Source: Chitinophaga sp. Cy-1792
Lineage (GTDB): Bacteria; Bacteroidota; Bacteroidia; Chitinophagales; Chitinophagaceae
Assembly: GCF_011752935.1 (NCBI RefSeq)
Contig: NZ_VWWO01000001.1
Location: forward strand, 2,046,001-2,110,000
Length of the DNA: 64,000 nt
Direction: 5' to 3'
Under the pieces are notes generated by a model. It saw nothing but the letters and a program-made list of their open reading frames with translations. It was not told the DNA's origin and searched no databases. The position numbers were made by a program, and so were the translations under genes. The stretch's first letter is position 1. Each line of letters opens with the position of its first letter. Shown here piece by piece: positions 1 to 9,174 of this stretch.

Positions 1-1800
1 GTTGGTTACTTCTCCTTCAGTCATTTACCGGTATTAAAAGATGATGAGATAGTTAAAGTTTTATCACCGGAATTAATCGTACACAAATTTGCAGATACCC
101 TGAAAACCAGCACTAATGGCGGTATTTCGCCGGGAAGTGTGCAGTTGCTGGGCTATAAAAATGGTGTGGTGACGCGCAATGGAAATACCATCAGCTATAA
201 ACAACCTACCTATGCTCATCACTATTTTGAAATAAAAATCCAATGGAAAAAGTTACCGGATAACAGCATTATAGGTAGCTGGGTGATTGAAAATGATAAG
301 GCAGCAGTACTGCCTGTGCTGAATAATAATCTGCAATCCACTGCCGACTGGCAGGCGCATATCCAATGGTGGACTGGTTTCTGGGCTAAGTCTTCCGTTT
401 CGCTACCTGACAGTATTATAGCGCGTCAGTATTACCTGGATATGTATAAACTGGGTGCTGTGGCCAGAAGCAACACGCCGGCCATTACACTGCAGGCCGT
501 GTGGACTGCCGATAACGGCAACCTGCCACCATGGAAAGGAGATTTCCACAACGACCTCAACACGCAGCTCAGCTACTGGCCTACCTATACCGGCAACCAC
601 CTGGATCTTGCTGTAGGATATATTAACTGGCTTTGGAACATGAGAGCCGCCAACAAGCAATACACAAAGCAATACTTTGGCGTGGAAGGATTGAACGTTC
701 CCGGCACAGCTACGTTGCATGGAAGTCCGATGGGTGGCTGGATTCAGTATTCGCTGTCGCCTACAGTGGTGGCCTGGTGTGCACAACATTTCTACTGGCA
801 ATGGAAATATTCCATGGATGACAACTTCCTGAAAACAAAAGCATATACCTATATCCATGAAGCAGCTACTTATCTGGAGCATATCAGCCAGGTGAAGAAT
901 GGGGTAAGAGTGCTGCCACTCAGCTCCAGTCCTGAGTTTAACGATAATAATATCAATGCCTGGTTTCCACAGTGGACGAACTTCGATTTAGGATTGGCAA
1001 AATTCTTATTTACTGCAGCCGCAGAAGTAGCTGCCGCTGGCAACAACAAAAATGAAGCATCGCACTGGCAAAAGATTTTATCAGAGTTGCCCGCATATGA
1101 TGTAAATAAGACGGGGCTCACAGTGGCGCCCGGACAGGATCTTACGGAATCGCACCGGCATATGTCGCCATACATGGCCGTATATCCGTTGGCGTTACTG
1201 GATGATAATAAACAGGAGGATGCAGCCATTATACACCAATCGCTGCAGCAGATAGAGAAGAATGGTACCCGTGAATGGTGTGGTTATTCCTTCAGCTGGA
1301 TGGCCTGCCTGTATGCACGTGCCCATGAGGCAGATAAAGCTGTTAAACAACTGGATATTTTTGCCACCAATTTTTGTTCTGTGAATAGTTTTCATCTGAA
1401 TGGAGATCAGAAAGGCGGAGAGTATTCCAATTTTACCTACAGGCCATTTACACTGGAAGGTAACTTTGCGTTTATGCAGGGTGTACATGAATTGTTGTTA
1501 CAGAGCAGGATGGGTTATATCGAAGTATTCCCTGCAGTTCCTGATAGCTGGAAAGATGTATCATTCCAGGATCTGCGGGCAGAAGGCGCTTTTGTTATCT
1601 CTGCAAAAAAGGAAAATGGTAAAATGCAATCAGTAAAAATAACAGCAGAAAAAGATGGTCTGTTGAAGATAAAACTGCCGTTTAAAAAGTGGGCTGCTGG
1701 GGCGATGGCGTCATCATCGTTTAAAACAGGTAGTGATGGTATTACAGTGATGATGTTGAAGAAAGGTCAACAGCTATTAATTGAAAATACAGATAAGTAA
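1..1800 (+). CDS. GH95-like alpha-L-fucosidase/galactosidase, 3' part (5' end outside window)
   Basis: The frame is open from the first base to the stop at 1798-1800, so 599 codons of a longer protein are present and the start lies upstream. The sequence matches the (alpha/alpha)6 catalytic part of GH95: a segment HNDLNTQLSYWP, where the family has its paired catalytic asparagines, then SSSPEFND, where the family's general-acid glutamate is expected, then HRHMSPYMAVYP, matching the family HRHLSxLYxLYP motif. The last ~90 residues look like the usual beta-sandwich tail. GH95 enzymes release terminal alpha-1,2-L-fucose or L-galactose from glycans; exact substrate cannot be told here. A secretion signal would lie in the missing N-terminus. 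The family is fairly sure, the specificity is inference. Confidence 0.8.
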   Translation, partial: VGYFSFSHLPVLKDDEIVKVLSPELIVHKFADTLKTSTNGGISPGSVQLLGYKNGVVTRNGNTISYKQPTYAHHYFEIKIQWKKLPDNSIIGSWVIENDKAAVLPVLNNNLQSTADWQAHIQWWTGFWAKSSVSLPDSIIARQYYLDMYKLGAVARSNTPAITLQAVWTADNGNLPPWKGDFHNDLNTQLSYWPTYTGNHLDLAVGYINWLWNMRAANKQYTKQYFGVEGLNVPGTATLHGSPMGGWIQYSLSPTVVAWCAQHFYWQWKYSMDDNFLKTKAYTYIHEAATYLEHISQVKNGVRVLPLSSSPEFNDNNINAWFPQWTNFDLGLAKFLFTAAAEVAAAGNNKNEASHWQKILSELPAYDVNKTGLTVAPGQDLTESHRHMSPYMAVYPLALLDDNKQEDAAIIHQSLQQIEKNGTREWCGYSFSWMACLYARAHEADKAVKQLDIFATNFCSVNSFHLNGDQKGGEYSNFTYRPFTLEGNFAFMQGVHELLLQSRMGYIEVFPAVPDSWKDVSFQDLRAEGAFVISAKKENGKMQSVKITAEKDGLLKIKLPFKKWAAGAMASSSFKTGSDGITVMMLKKGQQLLIENTDK

Positions 1801-1816
1801 AAAGATGATATTGATA

Positions 1817-1855
1817 GTAACAAAGGGTCTCGACTTAGTCGAGACCCTTTGTTAC
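1817..1855. terminator. Bidirectional hairpin terminator between convergent genes
   Basis: Two 19-base arms are perfectly complementary around a central T (the real loop is a few bases larger). The inner core is GGTCTCGAC/GTCGAGACC, flanked by AAA/TTT. It lies between the GH95 stop and the stop of the minus-strand gene, so it can serve both. It resembles the hairpins at 18266, 21328 and 34359. Confidence 0.8.
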
Positions 1856-1860
1856 TGCTG

Positions 1861-3204
1861 CTATTTTATCAGAATATCTGCGCCTATGAGTGCCGCTTTG
1901 CCAATCCAGGCATTTGAGCCGTGCTGCTTTGAAACGGAGTAATTGCTCAGTGACGTGTGTTCAATATCGTTAGTACCGAGGTATTTGTGGTTAAAAGAAA
2001 TCAGATAGCTATAGATCGTTCTGTCTGCCTTAATTGTCTTGTTATTTACTTCTTTTTTCTTCGCATGGGTATATTGTTTCACCACCTCCTTATACAAAAG
2101 GCCCACAAACGCGGTATCGGATTCATTCAGTGTTTTTTTATTTTCCGCATTTTTATAGAGATTGATTGAAAGTGTGTTATCGGCATTTTCAGTAGCCGTC
2201 ATGCTTCCTGATACCTGATCTTTTACGACAGTTTTCAGCCTGCTGAATCGCATATTAGCTTTCAGTTGTACATACTTCTTTTCGCCATCAATATTTATTT
2301 CGGCTGGCGTTACGGTATAGTATTTCTGCAGGGTGGCTAATAATCTTACATTGTCTGAATGATCATTTACAGCACTGATGATTTTACCGTTAGTGTCAAA
2401 GATCAGATCTACCGTGAAGAAGATGTCATAATTGCCTGGTTTATCCAGGTGGAGGAATTCTTCCATCTCCTGGCAGAATGCGTCTTTATTGGAAAGCTCA
2501 GTGATAGGATCGTTGTCAACGTCTGCGTAGTCGAAGGGTAATTTAGTTTCGTATTTCTTTTTCAGGTCGGCTTCTTTTATTTTTCTTGCTTTGAGTGTTG
2601 CCTGACGTTCGGCTTCTGCTGCTTTGGCTGCTGCCGCCTGTTCAGATGCTTTTTTTGCTTTTAGTGCGGCAGCATTGGCTGCTTCCCTGGCTGCTTCCTT
2701 GTTCAGCGCTGTTTTACGCGCCTGCAATTCTTTTGCGTTTAATGGGTATTCATATGCCTGTATACTAACCAGGCATTCATCAACTCCTACATATTCTCCC
2801 GGATAAAATACCAGGTTGTCATTCAGGGATTGCAGTCCTTTGCCTGCCTCAGTGGGATTATAATATTTAAACTGTGTGGGAGTAATAGCTAGTACGTTTG
2901 GGGTAAAGCCGGATGATCTTAACCCTTTAAACATTATATAGTAGCCATAATCGGGGATGTAGGCTTTAGTATATACATAAATAGCACCAGTGGATGGATT
3001 GTCAGTGAGCAAACTGGCACTGCAGGCGTTCCCCATATTTAATGCTTCCGGGTTTACAGCAATAAGCAGCTGTTTATTTAGCGGAATGACCCATTTTTTT
3101 CCTTCAGGAACAGGTTGGGTATACGATTCGATGGAGATTACTTTTTGGGCACTGGAATAGGTAGATAACAAGACATAAGCTGCCAGTAAGCATAATTTTT
3201 TCAT
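1861..3204 (-). CDS. Exported protein of unknown function with Ala/Lys-rich helical stalk
   Basis: 447 residues. The N-terminus is a clear signal peptide (MKKLCLLAAYVLLSTYSSAQ), so the product is exported to the periplasm or outer membrane. Residues ~160-220 are an Ala/Lys/Glu-rich stretch with no proline, likely one long charged helix or coiled coil. Before it lies a globular ~140-residue part and after it a ~220-residue part rich in beta-strand-like segments. I recognise no family. It stands alone, convergent with the GH95 gene, with no likely operon partner. ATG start at 3204 directly precedes the signal peptide and is the natural choice. Confidence 0.75.
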   Translation of the reverse strand: MKKLCLLAAYVLLSTYSSAQKVISIESYTQPVPEGKKWVIPLNKQLLIAVNPEALNMGNACSASLLTDNPSTGAIYVYTKAYIPDYGYYIMFKGLRSSGFTPNVLAITPTQFKYYNPTEAGKGLQSLNDNLVFYPGEYVGVDECLVSIQAYEYPLNAKELQARKTALNKEAAREAANAAALKAKKASEQAAAAKAAEAERQATLKARKIKEADLKKKYETKLPFDYADVDNDPITELSNKDAFCQEMEEFLHLDKPGNYDIFFTVDLIFDTNGKIISAVNDHSDNVRLLATLQKYYTVTPAEINIDGEKKYVQLKANMRFSRLKTVVKDQVSGSMTATENADNTLSINLYKNAENKKTLNESDTAFVGLLYKEVVKQYTHAKKKEVNNKTIKADRTIYSYLISFNHKYLGTNDIEHTSLSNYSVSKQHGSNAWIGKAALIGADILIK

Positions 3205-3293
3205 AGGTGAAGGGTTCGGTATTTTTTATGAAATTAGAAATAATGAAGATGTTTTTCCCATTATTTTTCTGAAGCTTATATTGATTTTAGCAT

Positions 3294-3329
3294 AAAAAAA
3301 GAGCTGACGCGTTGGTCAGCTCTTTTTTT
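3294..3329. terminator. Bidirectional A7/T7 hairpin terminator
   Basis: Stem GAGCTGAC/GTCAGCTC with a six-base loop, preceded by seven A and followed by seven T. It sits just downstream of mtaB (minus strand) and also upstream of the gene ending at 1861, so its main role is to end mtaB transcription. Confidence 0.85.
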
Positions 3330-3382
3330 ATATTTTTTCCTTAGGAAGATGATAAAATTGATTTTATCCAGTGGATAAACAA

Positions 3383-4660
3383 TTATCTCATTTCCCAGTC
3401 GATGATATTGTTAGCCCATTCTTCTCTGAAAGGCGTCGTGATCTTGATATAGTTATCGGTATAACCTTCCATCATGCCATCTTTGTTATGAGATTCAAAG
3501 AGGACTTTCCTGGTTTCGCCGATATGCTGTTCGGTAAAGAACTGCAGCTTTTTATGGCTGAGGTTGCGGAGCATTTTATTGCGTTCGTGGCGTACGTTTA
3601 CCGGTACAACAGGCTGGATATCCAGCGCCATGGTGTTGGCACGTTCAGAATAGGTGAATACGTGCAGGTAAGATACATCCAGACTGTGCAGGAAGTCGTA
3701 TGTTTCGCGGAAATGTTCTTCTGATTCGGAAGGGAATCCTACGATCACGTCTACGCCTATGGCACAATGTGGCATGAATTGTTTGATGAGCGCTACTTTT
3801 TCAGCGTATAGTTCTCTGCGGTATCTGCGGCGCATGCGGCCCAGGATATCATTGCTGCCACTCTGTAATGGAATATGGAAGTGCGGCATGAATTTGCGGC
3901 TGTTGGCCACAAATTCGATGATTTCGTTGGTGAGCAGGTTAGGTTCGATGGAAGATATACGGTAGCGTTCGATGCCAGCTACTTTTTCCAGTTCCTGGAT
4001 GAGTTCGAAGAAAGTTTCTTCTCTTTTCTTACCGCCTTCAAATCCTTTCCCGAAATCGCCCAGGTTTACACCGGTGAGTACGATTTCCTTTACGCCATTA
4101 GCTGCCAGTGTTTCCGCGTTTTTAACTACGTTTTCAACACTATCGCTTCTGCTTTTACCCCTGGCCATGGGAATGGTACAGAAGGTACAGTTATAATCGC
4201 AGCCATCCTGTACCTTAAGGAAGGTACGGGTACGGTCGTGTAAGGAATAGGAGGAGTGGAAGGAGTTTACGTCTTCAATATCACAGGAACAGATTTTAGC
4301 ACTGTCGCCTTTGGTGAGTGTTTTCAGGTGTTCGGCGATATTGAATTTCTCAGCAGCCCCGAGTACGAGGTCTACGCCTTCAATTGCGGCAATTTCGGCA
4401 GGTTTTAACTGGGCGTAGCAACCAGTGATAACAACCATGCTCTCCGGTGCGCGGCGCTGGATACGACGTACCAGCTGGCGACACTCTTTATCTGCATTAT
4501 CTGTAACTGAACAGGTGTTGATGACGTATACATCTGCTGTACCGTCAAAATCTGTTTTTACAAAGCCATCCTGTTCCAGTAACCTGCTGATAGAGGAGGT
4601 TTCTGAAAAGTTCAGCTTGCAGCCTAGTGTATGAAATGCTACTGTTTTTACTTGTTCCAT
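3383..4660 (-). CDS. mtaB: tRNA N6-threonylcarbamoyladenosine 2-methylthiotransferase MtaB
   Basis: A radical-SAM methylthiotransferase that converts t6A37 to ms2t6A in ANN-decoding tRNAs. The N-terminal UPF0004 domain carries HTLGCKLNFSE and other cysteines that bind the auxiliary 4Fe-4S cluster. The radical-SAM motif CDYNCTFC (CxxxCxxC) lies about 155 residues in, and the C-terminus is TRAM-like. Length (425 residues from the chosen start) is normal. I chose the ATG at 4660 (MEQVKTVAFHTLGC) rather than the TTG at 4681, because the TTG falls inside a -7 promoter element and adds seven residues with no family counterpart. It appears to be a single-gene unit. Confidence 0.93.
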   Translation of the reverse strand: MEQVKTVAFHTLGCKLNFSETSSISRLLEQDGFVKTDFDGTADVYVINTCSVTDNADKECRQLVRRIQRRAPESMVVITGCYAQLKPAEIAAIEGVDLVLGAAEKFNIAEHLKTLTKGDSAKICSCDIEDVNSFHSSYSLHDRTRTFLKVQDGCDYNCTFCTIPMARGKSRSDSVENVVKNAETLAANGVKEIVLTGVNLGDFGKGFEGGKKREETFFELIQELEKVAGIERYRISSIEPNLLTNEIIEFVANSRKFMPHFHIPLQSGSNDILGRMRRRYRRELYAEKVALIKQFMPHCAIGVDVIVGFPSESEEHFRETYDFLHSLDVSYLHVFTYSERANTMALDIQPVVPVNVRHERNKMLRNLSHKKLQFFTEQHIGETRKVLFESHNKDGMMEGYTDNYIKITTPFREEWANNIIDWEMR

Positions 4661-4669
4661 AAAGGACGG

Positions 4670-4677
4670 CAAAGGTA
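4670..4677 (-). promoter_or_regulatory. Putative -7 promoter element of mtaB
   Basis: On the minus strand the sequence reads TACCTTTG, an exact match to the Bacteroidota -7 consensus TAnnTTTG, ending nine bases before the chosen mtaB ATG. A clear -33 element is not seen. If used, the transcript would have almost no leader. Confidence 0.45.
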
Positions 4678-4739
4678 GCAACTTTTTATGTCATAGACAG
4701 GTCAGTAATTTTGACTAATTTACGCCCCCATTAGATTTT

Positions 4740-5177
4740 ATGAAAGCTGCACAAAAATATCTTCCTGTCGGGTTATTAGCACTACTTCTCATGGCCGGCT
4801 GGCATCAGAAATGGTGGAGAAGTGAGCCAACGGCTGCCAAACCGGGGGCAGTGGTTACTCATCCTCCCAGGCCTTCTGCGGCATATACCGGAAAATTACT
4901 GAATAGACGCGCACACCTTGAATATACGAAACATGCCAAATGTCGCATGGATTGTCGTCATGTGACGGAGGCGGAAGTGGAAGAGATTCTTCATGACGGT
5001 AACATCAACCTGGAAAAATCAAACCCCAATGATCATCCGTGCCCAACCTTTGCATTGGAGGGGTATTCGCATGACGGACAGCACCTCCGGATAGTGTTTG
5101 CTCCCTGCGATGAGGAAAACGCCCGCGTGATTACCTGTATTGACCTGGACAAGGATTGGACCTGTCATTGTGAATAG
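4740..5177 (+). CDS. DUF4258 domain protein with N-terminal membrane anchor
   Basis: 145 residues. Residues ~7-20 form a short hydrophobic segment (LLALLLMAGWH) after a basic start, so the protein is probably anchored in or exported through the inner membrane. Residues ~55-145 match the DUF4258 pattern: HAKCRMDCRHVTEAEVEEIL, then a strand-rich half ending RVITCIDLDKDWTCHCE. The family is common in Bacteroidota and has no established function; some members are toxin-like RelE-fold relatives, which I do not claim here. Four cysteine pairs (KCRMDC, CP, PC, CHC) suggest metal binding or disulfides. No antitoxin-like partner is adjacent. Confidence 0.8.
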   Translation: MKAAQKYLPVGLLALLLMAGWHQKWWRSEPTAAKPGAVVTHPPRPSAAYTGKLLNRRAHLEYTKHAKCRMDCRHVTEAEVEEILHDGNINLEKSNPNDHPCPTFALEGYSHDGQHLRIVFAPCDEENARVITCIDLDKDWTCHCE

Positions 5178-5261
5178 GTATATTATTCTAAAACGGAATT
5201 CGTTATTAGTAATAATAGTCGTAGTTTTCCAGCTTAATTAAACCACTTTCAAGGGGCGTTT

Positions 5262-6029
5262 ATGAAATTATTAATGAAATTGTTGCGTGTTATCTATGTA
5301 GTATACGCCGCTATCCTTTTTCTGGGAATCATGTTTCTGATATTGCCGCCAATTTTCCTGGCGTCTTTGCTGGGCAAGCAACGGGGCGGAAATATCATCT
5401 TCTATTTCCTTCGTTTCTGGGCACATACCTGGTTTCCGCTGGTAGGCATGCCTGTTACAAGGGAGTATACATGTGAGCAGGATGATGAACCTTGTATTTT
5501 TGTGGTAAACCACCGCAGCTACCTCGATGCAGCCATTGCAGTAAAGGTAATGCGACTCCCTTTCCGTCCTTTGGGAAAGGTGGAAATGTCTAAAATCCCG
5601 TTTTTTGGGTTCATTTATAAGAATTCTGTCGTAGCGGTAGACCGTTCCAATGCACCTGCACGCGCCAAAAGTGTGCGTGAAATGATGACCATGCTGAAAG
5701 CCGGTATCTCCGTGCTGATGTTTCCGGAAGGTACTACCAACGATACAAAGGAGCCACTGCGTGCTTTCCATAACGGTGCTTTCCGTATGGCCATTGAAAT
5801 GCAGATCCCGCTTAAACCGGTATTATATGTGGATGCCGGCGACCGCTTTCCGTCTGGTGGCCTCATGGGACTGAATCCAGGAAAATGCCGCGTGGTATTT
5901 CTCCCGAATGTTCCGGTGGAAGGCCTCACCCTCGACGATATCAACACCCTTAAACAGCGTGTTTACGAAATAATGGACGCAGAGCTGCGTAAACGCCGCC
6001 AATACCCAACATTGCAAGCTACCGCATGA
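5262..6029 (+). CDS. plsC: 1-acyl-sn-glycerol-3-phosphate acyltransferase (PlsC family)
   Basis: 255 residues. It transfers an acyl chain to lysophosphatidate or a related lysolipid in membrane phospholipid synthesis. Motifs: NHRSYLD (HX4D catalytic motif) at ~residue 87 and FPEGTTN (acyl-acceptor phosphate binding) at ~residue 157. Residues ~8-45 form one or two membrane segments. The stop overlaps the priA start (ATGA, 6026-6029), so the two genes are translationally coupled. Ornithine- or glycine-lipid acyltransferases share these motifs, so the exact acceptor is uncertain. Confidence 0.88.
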   Translation: MKLLMKLLRVIYVVYAAILFLGIMFLILPPIFLASLLGKQRGGNIIFYFLRFWAHTWFPLVGMPVTREYTCEQDDEPCIFVVNHRSYLDAAIAVKVMRLPFRPLGKVEMSKIPFFGFIYKNSVVAVDRSNAPARAKSVREMMTMLKAGISVLMFPEGTTNDTKEPLRAFHNGAFRMAIEMQIPLKPVLYVDAGDRFPSGGLMGLNPGKCRVVFLPNVPVEGLTLDDINTLKQRVYEIMDAELRKRRQYPTLQATA

Positions 6030-8470
6030 AGTATGCAGATGTAATATTACCACTCGCCTTACCAAAAAATTACACCTATTCTGTTCCGGACAATATGCTC
6101 GGCACTATCCAGGTGGGCAGTCGTGTGGCTGTTCAGCTGGGTAAACAGAAAAAGTATGCCGGTATAGTGAAGGCAATACATGACAATGCACCTGCCGACT
6201 ATAAAACCAAACCCTTACTGGACCTGCTGGACAAGGAACCGGTCGTATACCCGACACAGATAACCTTCTGGTCGTGGATAGCCAGTTATTACATGTGCAG
6301 TGAGGGCGAAGTACTGAATGCCGCACTCCCGGCACATCTTAAACTCTCCAGCGAAACGTTGCTCCTGCATAACGATGCTTTCGGCGACGACTATACGCAG
6401 CTGGACGATGATGAATATCTCATTGCCGAAGCCCTGCAAATCCGCAAGGAGCTTCGTATTGACGAGGTGCAGCTGATTCTCGACAAGTCAGAAGTTTATT
6501 CTGTTATCAAAAAACTGATCGAGAAAAAAGTATGCCTGGTTTATGAAGAATTAAAAGAAGTATATAAAGAGAAAACAGAAAACTTCGTCTTACTTCATCC
6601 TGATTATCACGAGGAAGAAAAACTGGCGGCACTGTTCAATGATTTAGGACGTGCACCCAAACAGATGGAGTTACTGCTGGCTTATCTGCATCTTATCAAA
6701 ACAGCCGGCCAGGTGACACAACCCGAGCTGCTGAAGAAGTCGGGTGCTACCACCGCCCAGCTGAAAGGCCTGACGGATAAGGGTATTCTCCTCCTGGAGA
6801 AACGCGCCGTTGATCGTATCAAACACCATAAGTCTGATATTCAGCTGGATTTTGACCTGAGTCCTGCACAGGAACTGGCCTTTGCTGCCGTACAGGAACA
6901 TTTCAAATCCAAACAGGTAACGCTGTTGCACGGAGTTACTTCCAGCGGTAAAACGCAGGTATATGTAAAGCTGATGGAAGAAGCGCTGGCAGCGGGAAAA
7001 CAGGTATTGTACCTGCTCCCGGAAATCGCGCTGACTGCACAGATCATCCGCCGTTTGCAGAAACATTTTGGTGAACAGATCGGTATCTATCATTCCAAGT
7101 TCAATAACAATGAACGGGTGGAAATCTGGAATAAGGTAAAGAACGGTGACCTGCGTATTGTACTGGGCGCGCGTTCCAGCCTGTTGCTGCCTTTCCGCGA
7201 CCTTGGCCTGGTGATCCTGGATGAAGAACATGACGGCTCCTACAAGCAGCAGGATCCGGCTCCCCGTTACCATGCAAGGGATGCGGCGATTTATTATGCG
7301 GCATTGTTCAAAGCTAAAGTGCTGCTGGGCTCTGCAACGCCATCACTCGAATCTTACTATAATGCCCAACAGGGCAAATATGGGCTGGTAACGCTTTCCG
7401 AGCGCTATGGAGGCCTGGAAATGCCTGCTATCGATATTGTGGACATCAAAAAGGAAATGGCCGAAAAAACCATGGACGGCAATTTCTCCCAGGCATTGAA
7501 AGTGGCCATTACCGAAAGTCTGGCTGCACAGAAGCAGGTAATCCTGTTCCAGAACCGCCGCGGTTATGCGCCTTTCCTGATGTGTACTACCTGTGGCTGG
7601 ATACCGCATTGCAAGCAATGTGATGTATCCCTGACCTATCACCGTAACCAGGATAAACTAACCTGTCACTATTGTGGTACGAGGTATCCCTATGTATATA
7701 CCTGCGCTGCCTGTGGCAGCCAGTCGCTCATTCCTAAAAGCTTCGGTACAGAGAAGATAGAAGACGATTTACAGCAGATATTTCCGGAGGCAAGAATTGC
7801 CCGTATGGACGTGGATGCAGTACGAAATAAAGATAGCCATAACAAGATGATCAAGCTGCTGGAAGACAGGGATATCGATATCCTGGTGGGTACACAGATG
7901 GTTGTGAAAGGGCTTGACTTTGAAAATGTAAACCTGGTAGGCATCCTCAGTGCCGACAGTCTGCTAAGTTACCCCGATTTCCGTGTGAATGAAAGGGCTT
8001 TCCAGCTGATGGAGCAGGTGAGTGGCCGTGCGGGAAGAAAGCATGGACAGGGAAAAGTACTGGTACAGGCCAGCAATACCCGGCATCCGGTGCTGCACTA
8101 TGTGCTGGCACATGATTATAAAGCTATGTACGAGGCGGAAATCGCAGAACGGCAGTTCTTCCACTATCCGCCGTTTTATCGCTTATTGAAACTCACCTTA
8201 AAGCATAAAAATCAGCAAACGGTGGAACAAGCCGGCCATATCCTGGCCAGCTGGCTGCAACCGCATATAGGCCCGCAAATGGTAGGACCTGCCGCACCTC
8301 CTGTGGCCCGCGTCAGAAATAACTATCTGCAGGAAATGCTGATCAAACTACCCAGAGATGCTAAAGCGATCGCACAAACGAAATACCTGCTGAGAGAATA
8401 CTTTATCCAGCTGCTGGCGGAAAAAAGATTCAGATCAGTGGTGATCGTGCCAGACGTGGATTGTGTGTAA
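6026..8470 (+). CDS. priA: Primosomal protein N' (replication restart helicase PriA)
   Basis: 814 residues, the usual length for Bacteroidota PriA. It is a 3'-5' superfamily 2 DNA helicase that recognises stalled or repaired forks and loads the replicative helicase. Seen in order: the N-terminal 3'-DNA-binding domain, Walker A GVTSSGKT (~302-309), Walker B DEEH (~397-400), paired CxxC zinc motifs (~517-566: CTTCGW, CKQCD, CHYCG, CAACG), helicase motif VSGRAGR, and a C-terminal domain. The start overlaps the plsC stop by four bases. No additional operon member follows. Confidence 0.97.
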   Translation: MKYADVILPLALPKNYTYSVPDNMLGTIQVGSRVAVQLGKQKKYAGIVKAIHDNAPADYKTKPLLDLLDKEPVVYPTQITFWSWIASYYMCSEGEVLNAALPAHLKLSSETLLLHNDAFGDDYTQLDDDEYLIAEALQIRKELRIDEVQLILDKSEVYSVIKKLIEKKVCLVYEELKEVYKEKTENFVLLHPDYHEEEKLAALFNDLGRAPKQMELLLAYLHLIKTAGQVTQPELLKKSGATTAQLKGLTDKGILLLEKRAVDRIKHHKSDIQLDFDLSPAQELAFAAVQEHFKSKQVTLLHGVTSSGKTQVYVKLMEEALAAGKQVLYLLPEIALTAQIIRRLQKHFGEQIGIYHSKFNNNERVEIWNKVKNGDLRIVLGARSSLLLPFRDLGLVILDEEHDGSYKQQDPAPRYHARDAAIYYAALFKAKVLLGSATPSLESYYNAQQGKYGLVTLSERYGGLEMPAIDIVDIKKEMAEKTMDGNFSQALKVAITESLAAQKQVILFQNRRGYAPFLMCTTCGWIPHCKQCDVSLTYHRNQDKLTCHYCGTRYPYVYTCAACGSQSLIPKSFGTEKIEDDLQQIFPEARIARMDVDAVRNKDSHNKMIKLLEDRDIDILVGTQMVVKGLDFENVNLVGILSADSLLSYPDFRVNERAFQLMEQVSGRAGRKHGQGKVLVQASNTRHPVLHYVLAHDYKAMYEAEIAERQFFHYPPFYRLLKLTLKHKNQQTVEQAGHILASWLQPHIGPQMVGPAAPPVARVRNNYLQEMLIKLPRDAKAIAQTKYLLREYFIQLLAEKRFRSVVIVPDVDCV

Positions 8471-8555
8471 ATGATTGTCAATCAACTTATCTAGTATATA
8501 TAAACTATTATATATTTTATAATTATTATCTTGGTGTAATAATAATTATAAACCT

Positions 8556-9101
8556 ATGACTGTAGTTAACACAAACCCACAGCGCCCACCCATGCACATT
8601 GGGAGTATCATCAGAATAGTATTGTTATTTGTTGCTGCCATCTTTTTTTTCTCATTATACGTTGCCTTTCAACTGGATAAAAAGAGAATTCCGGTTTATC
8701 AGGCAATGATAAAGGATTCGACCATCACCACGGCCCTTCTCGATCCCATGTACAAGCAAACGATCTTAAAGAAAAAAGGTGTTGTAAAGTCTACCGACTA
8801 TGAAATTTCGTATTCCTATAAGATAGGAGATGCTACCTATCATGAGAAGAAGACGGTGAAAGAAGAACCGCAAACAGTAACGATGCCGTTATATTATTCA
8901 AAGTCAGATCCTGCTGTACATACTTTTAATCCGCAAGCTGATATTGACAATATCGAAAAAGATGCTGCATCTAAGGGGCCTATTGTTGTGGGTTGTATCC
9001 TGGTTGCTGTGGCAGCGTGGTATATCAGAAAATATTTAAAACGTCGGGCAGAGGATATTGAGGAAATGGAAACGGGCTACCGTCCTTTACGATATGAATA
9101 A
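8556..9101 (+). CDS. DUF3592-like membrane protein
   Basis: 181 residues with two membrane helices, residues ~20-42 and ~145-162. Between them is a strand-rich domain (YEISYSYKIGDATYHEKK, then a short segment ending in LYYSKSDP) that resembles DUF3592 proteins, a family without known function. A shorter protein of the same style is encoded at 47781-48182. Upstream bases 8489-8553 are almost all A/T. ATG at 8556 is the only sensible start. Confidence 0.7.
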   Translation: MTVVNTNPQRPPMHIGSIIRIVLLFVAAIFFFSLYVAFQLDKKRIPVYQAMIKDSTITTALLDPMYKQTILKKKGVVKSTDYEISYSYKIGDATYHEKKTVKEEPQTVTMPLYYSKSDPAVHTFNPQADIDNIEKDAASKGPIVVGCILVAVAAWYIRKYLKRRAEDIEEMETGYRPLRYE

Positions 9102-9110
9102 AGCTGTATA

Positions 9111-9156
9111 AAAAAAGAAATCCCGCGAACCATACGGTTTGCGGGATTTCTTTTTT
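9111..9156. terminator. Bidirectional hairpin terminator
   Basis: AAAAAAGAAATCCCGC pairs with GCGGGATTTCTTTTTT, with an inner AACC/GGTT stem. It ends both the plus-strand gene at 8556 and the minus-strand gene ending at 9175. Confidence 0.9.
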
Positions 9157-9174
9157 GCGTCATACGCTATTGAA

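Noticed and set aside
4740..5177. DUF4258 protein as a RelE-like toxin
   Set aside because: It has an N-terminal membrane segment and no antitoxin partner.
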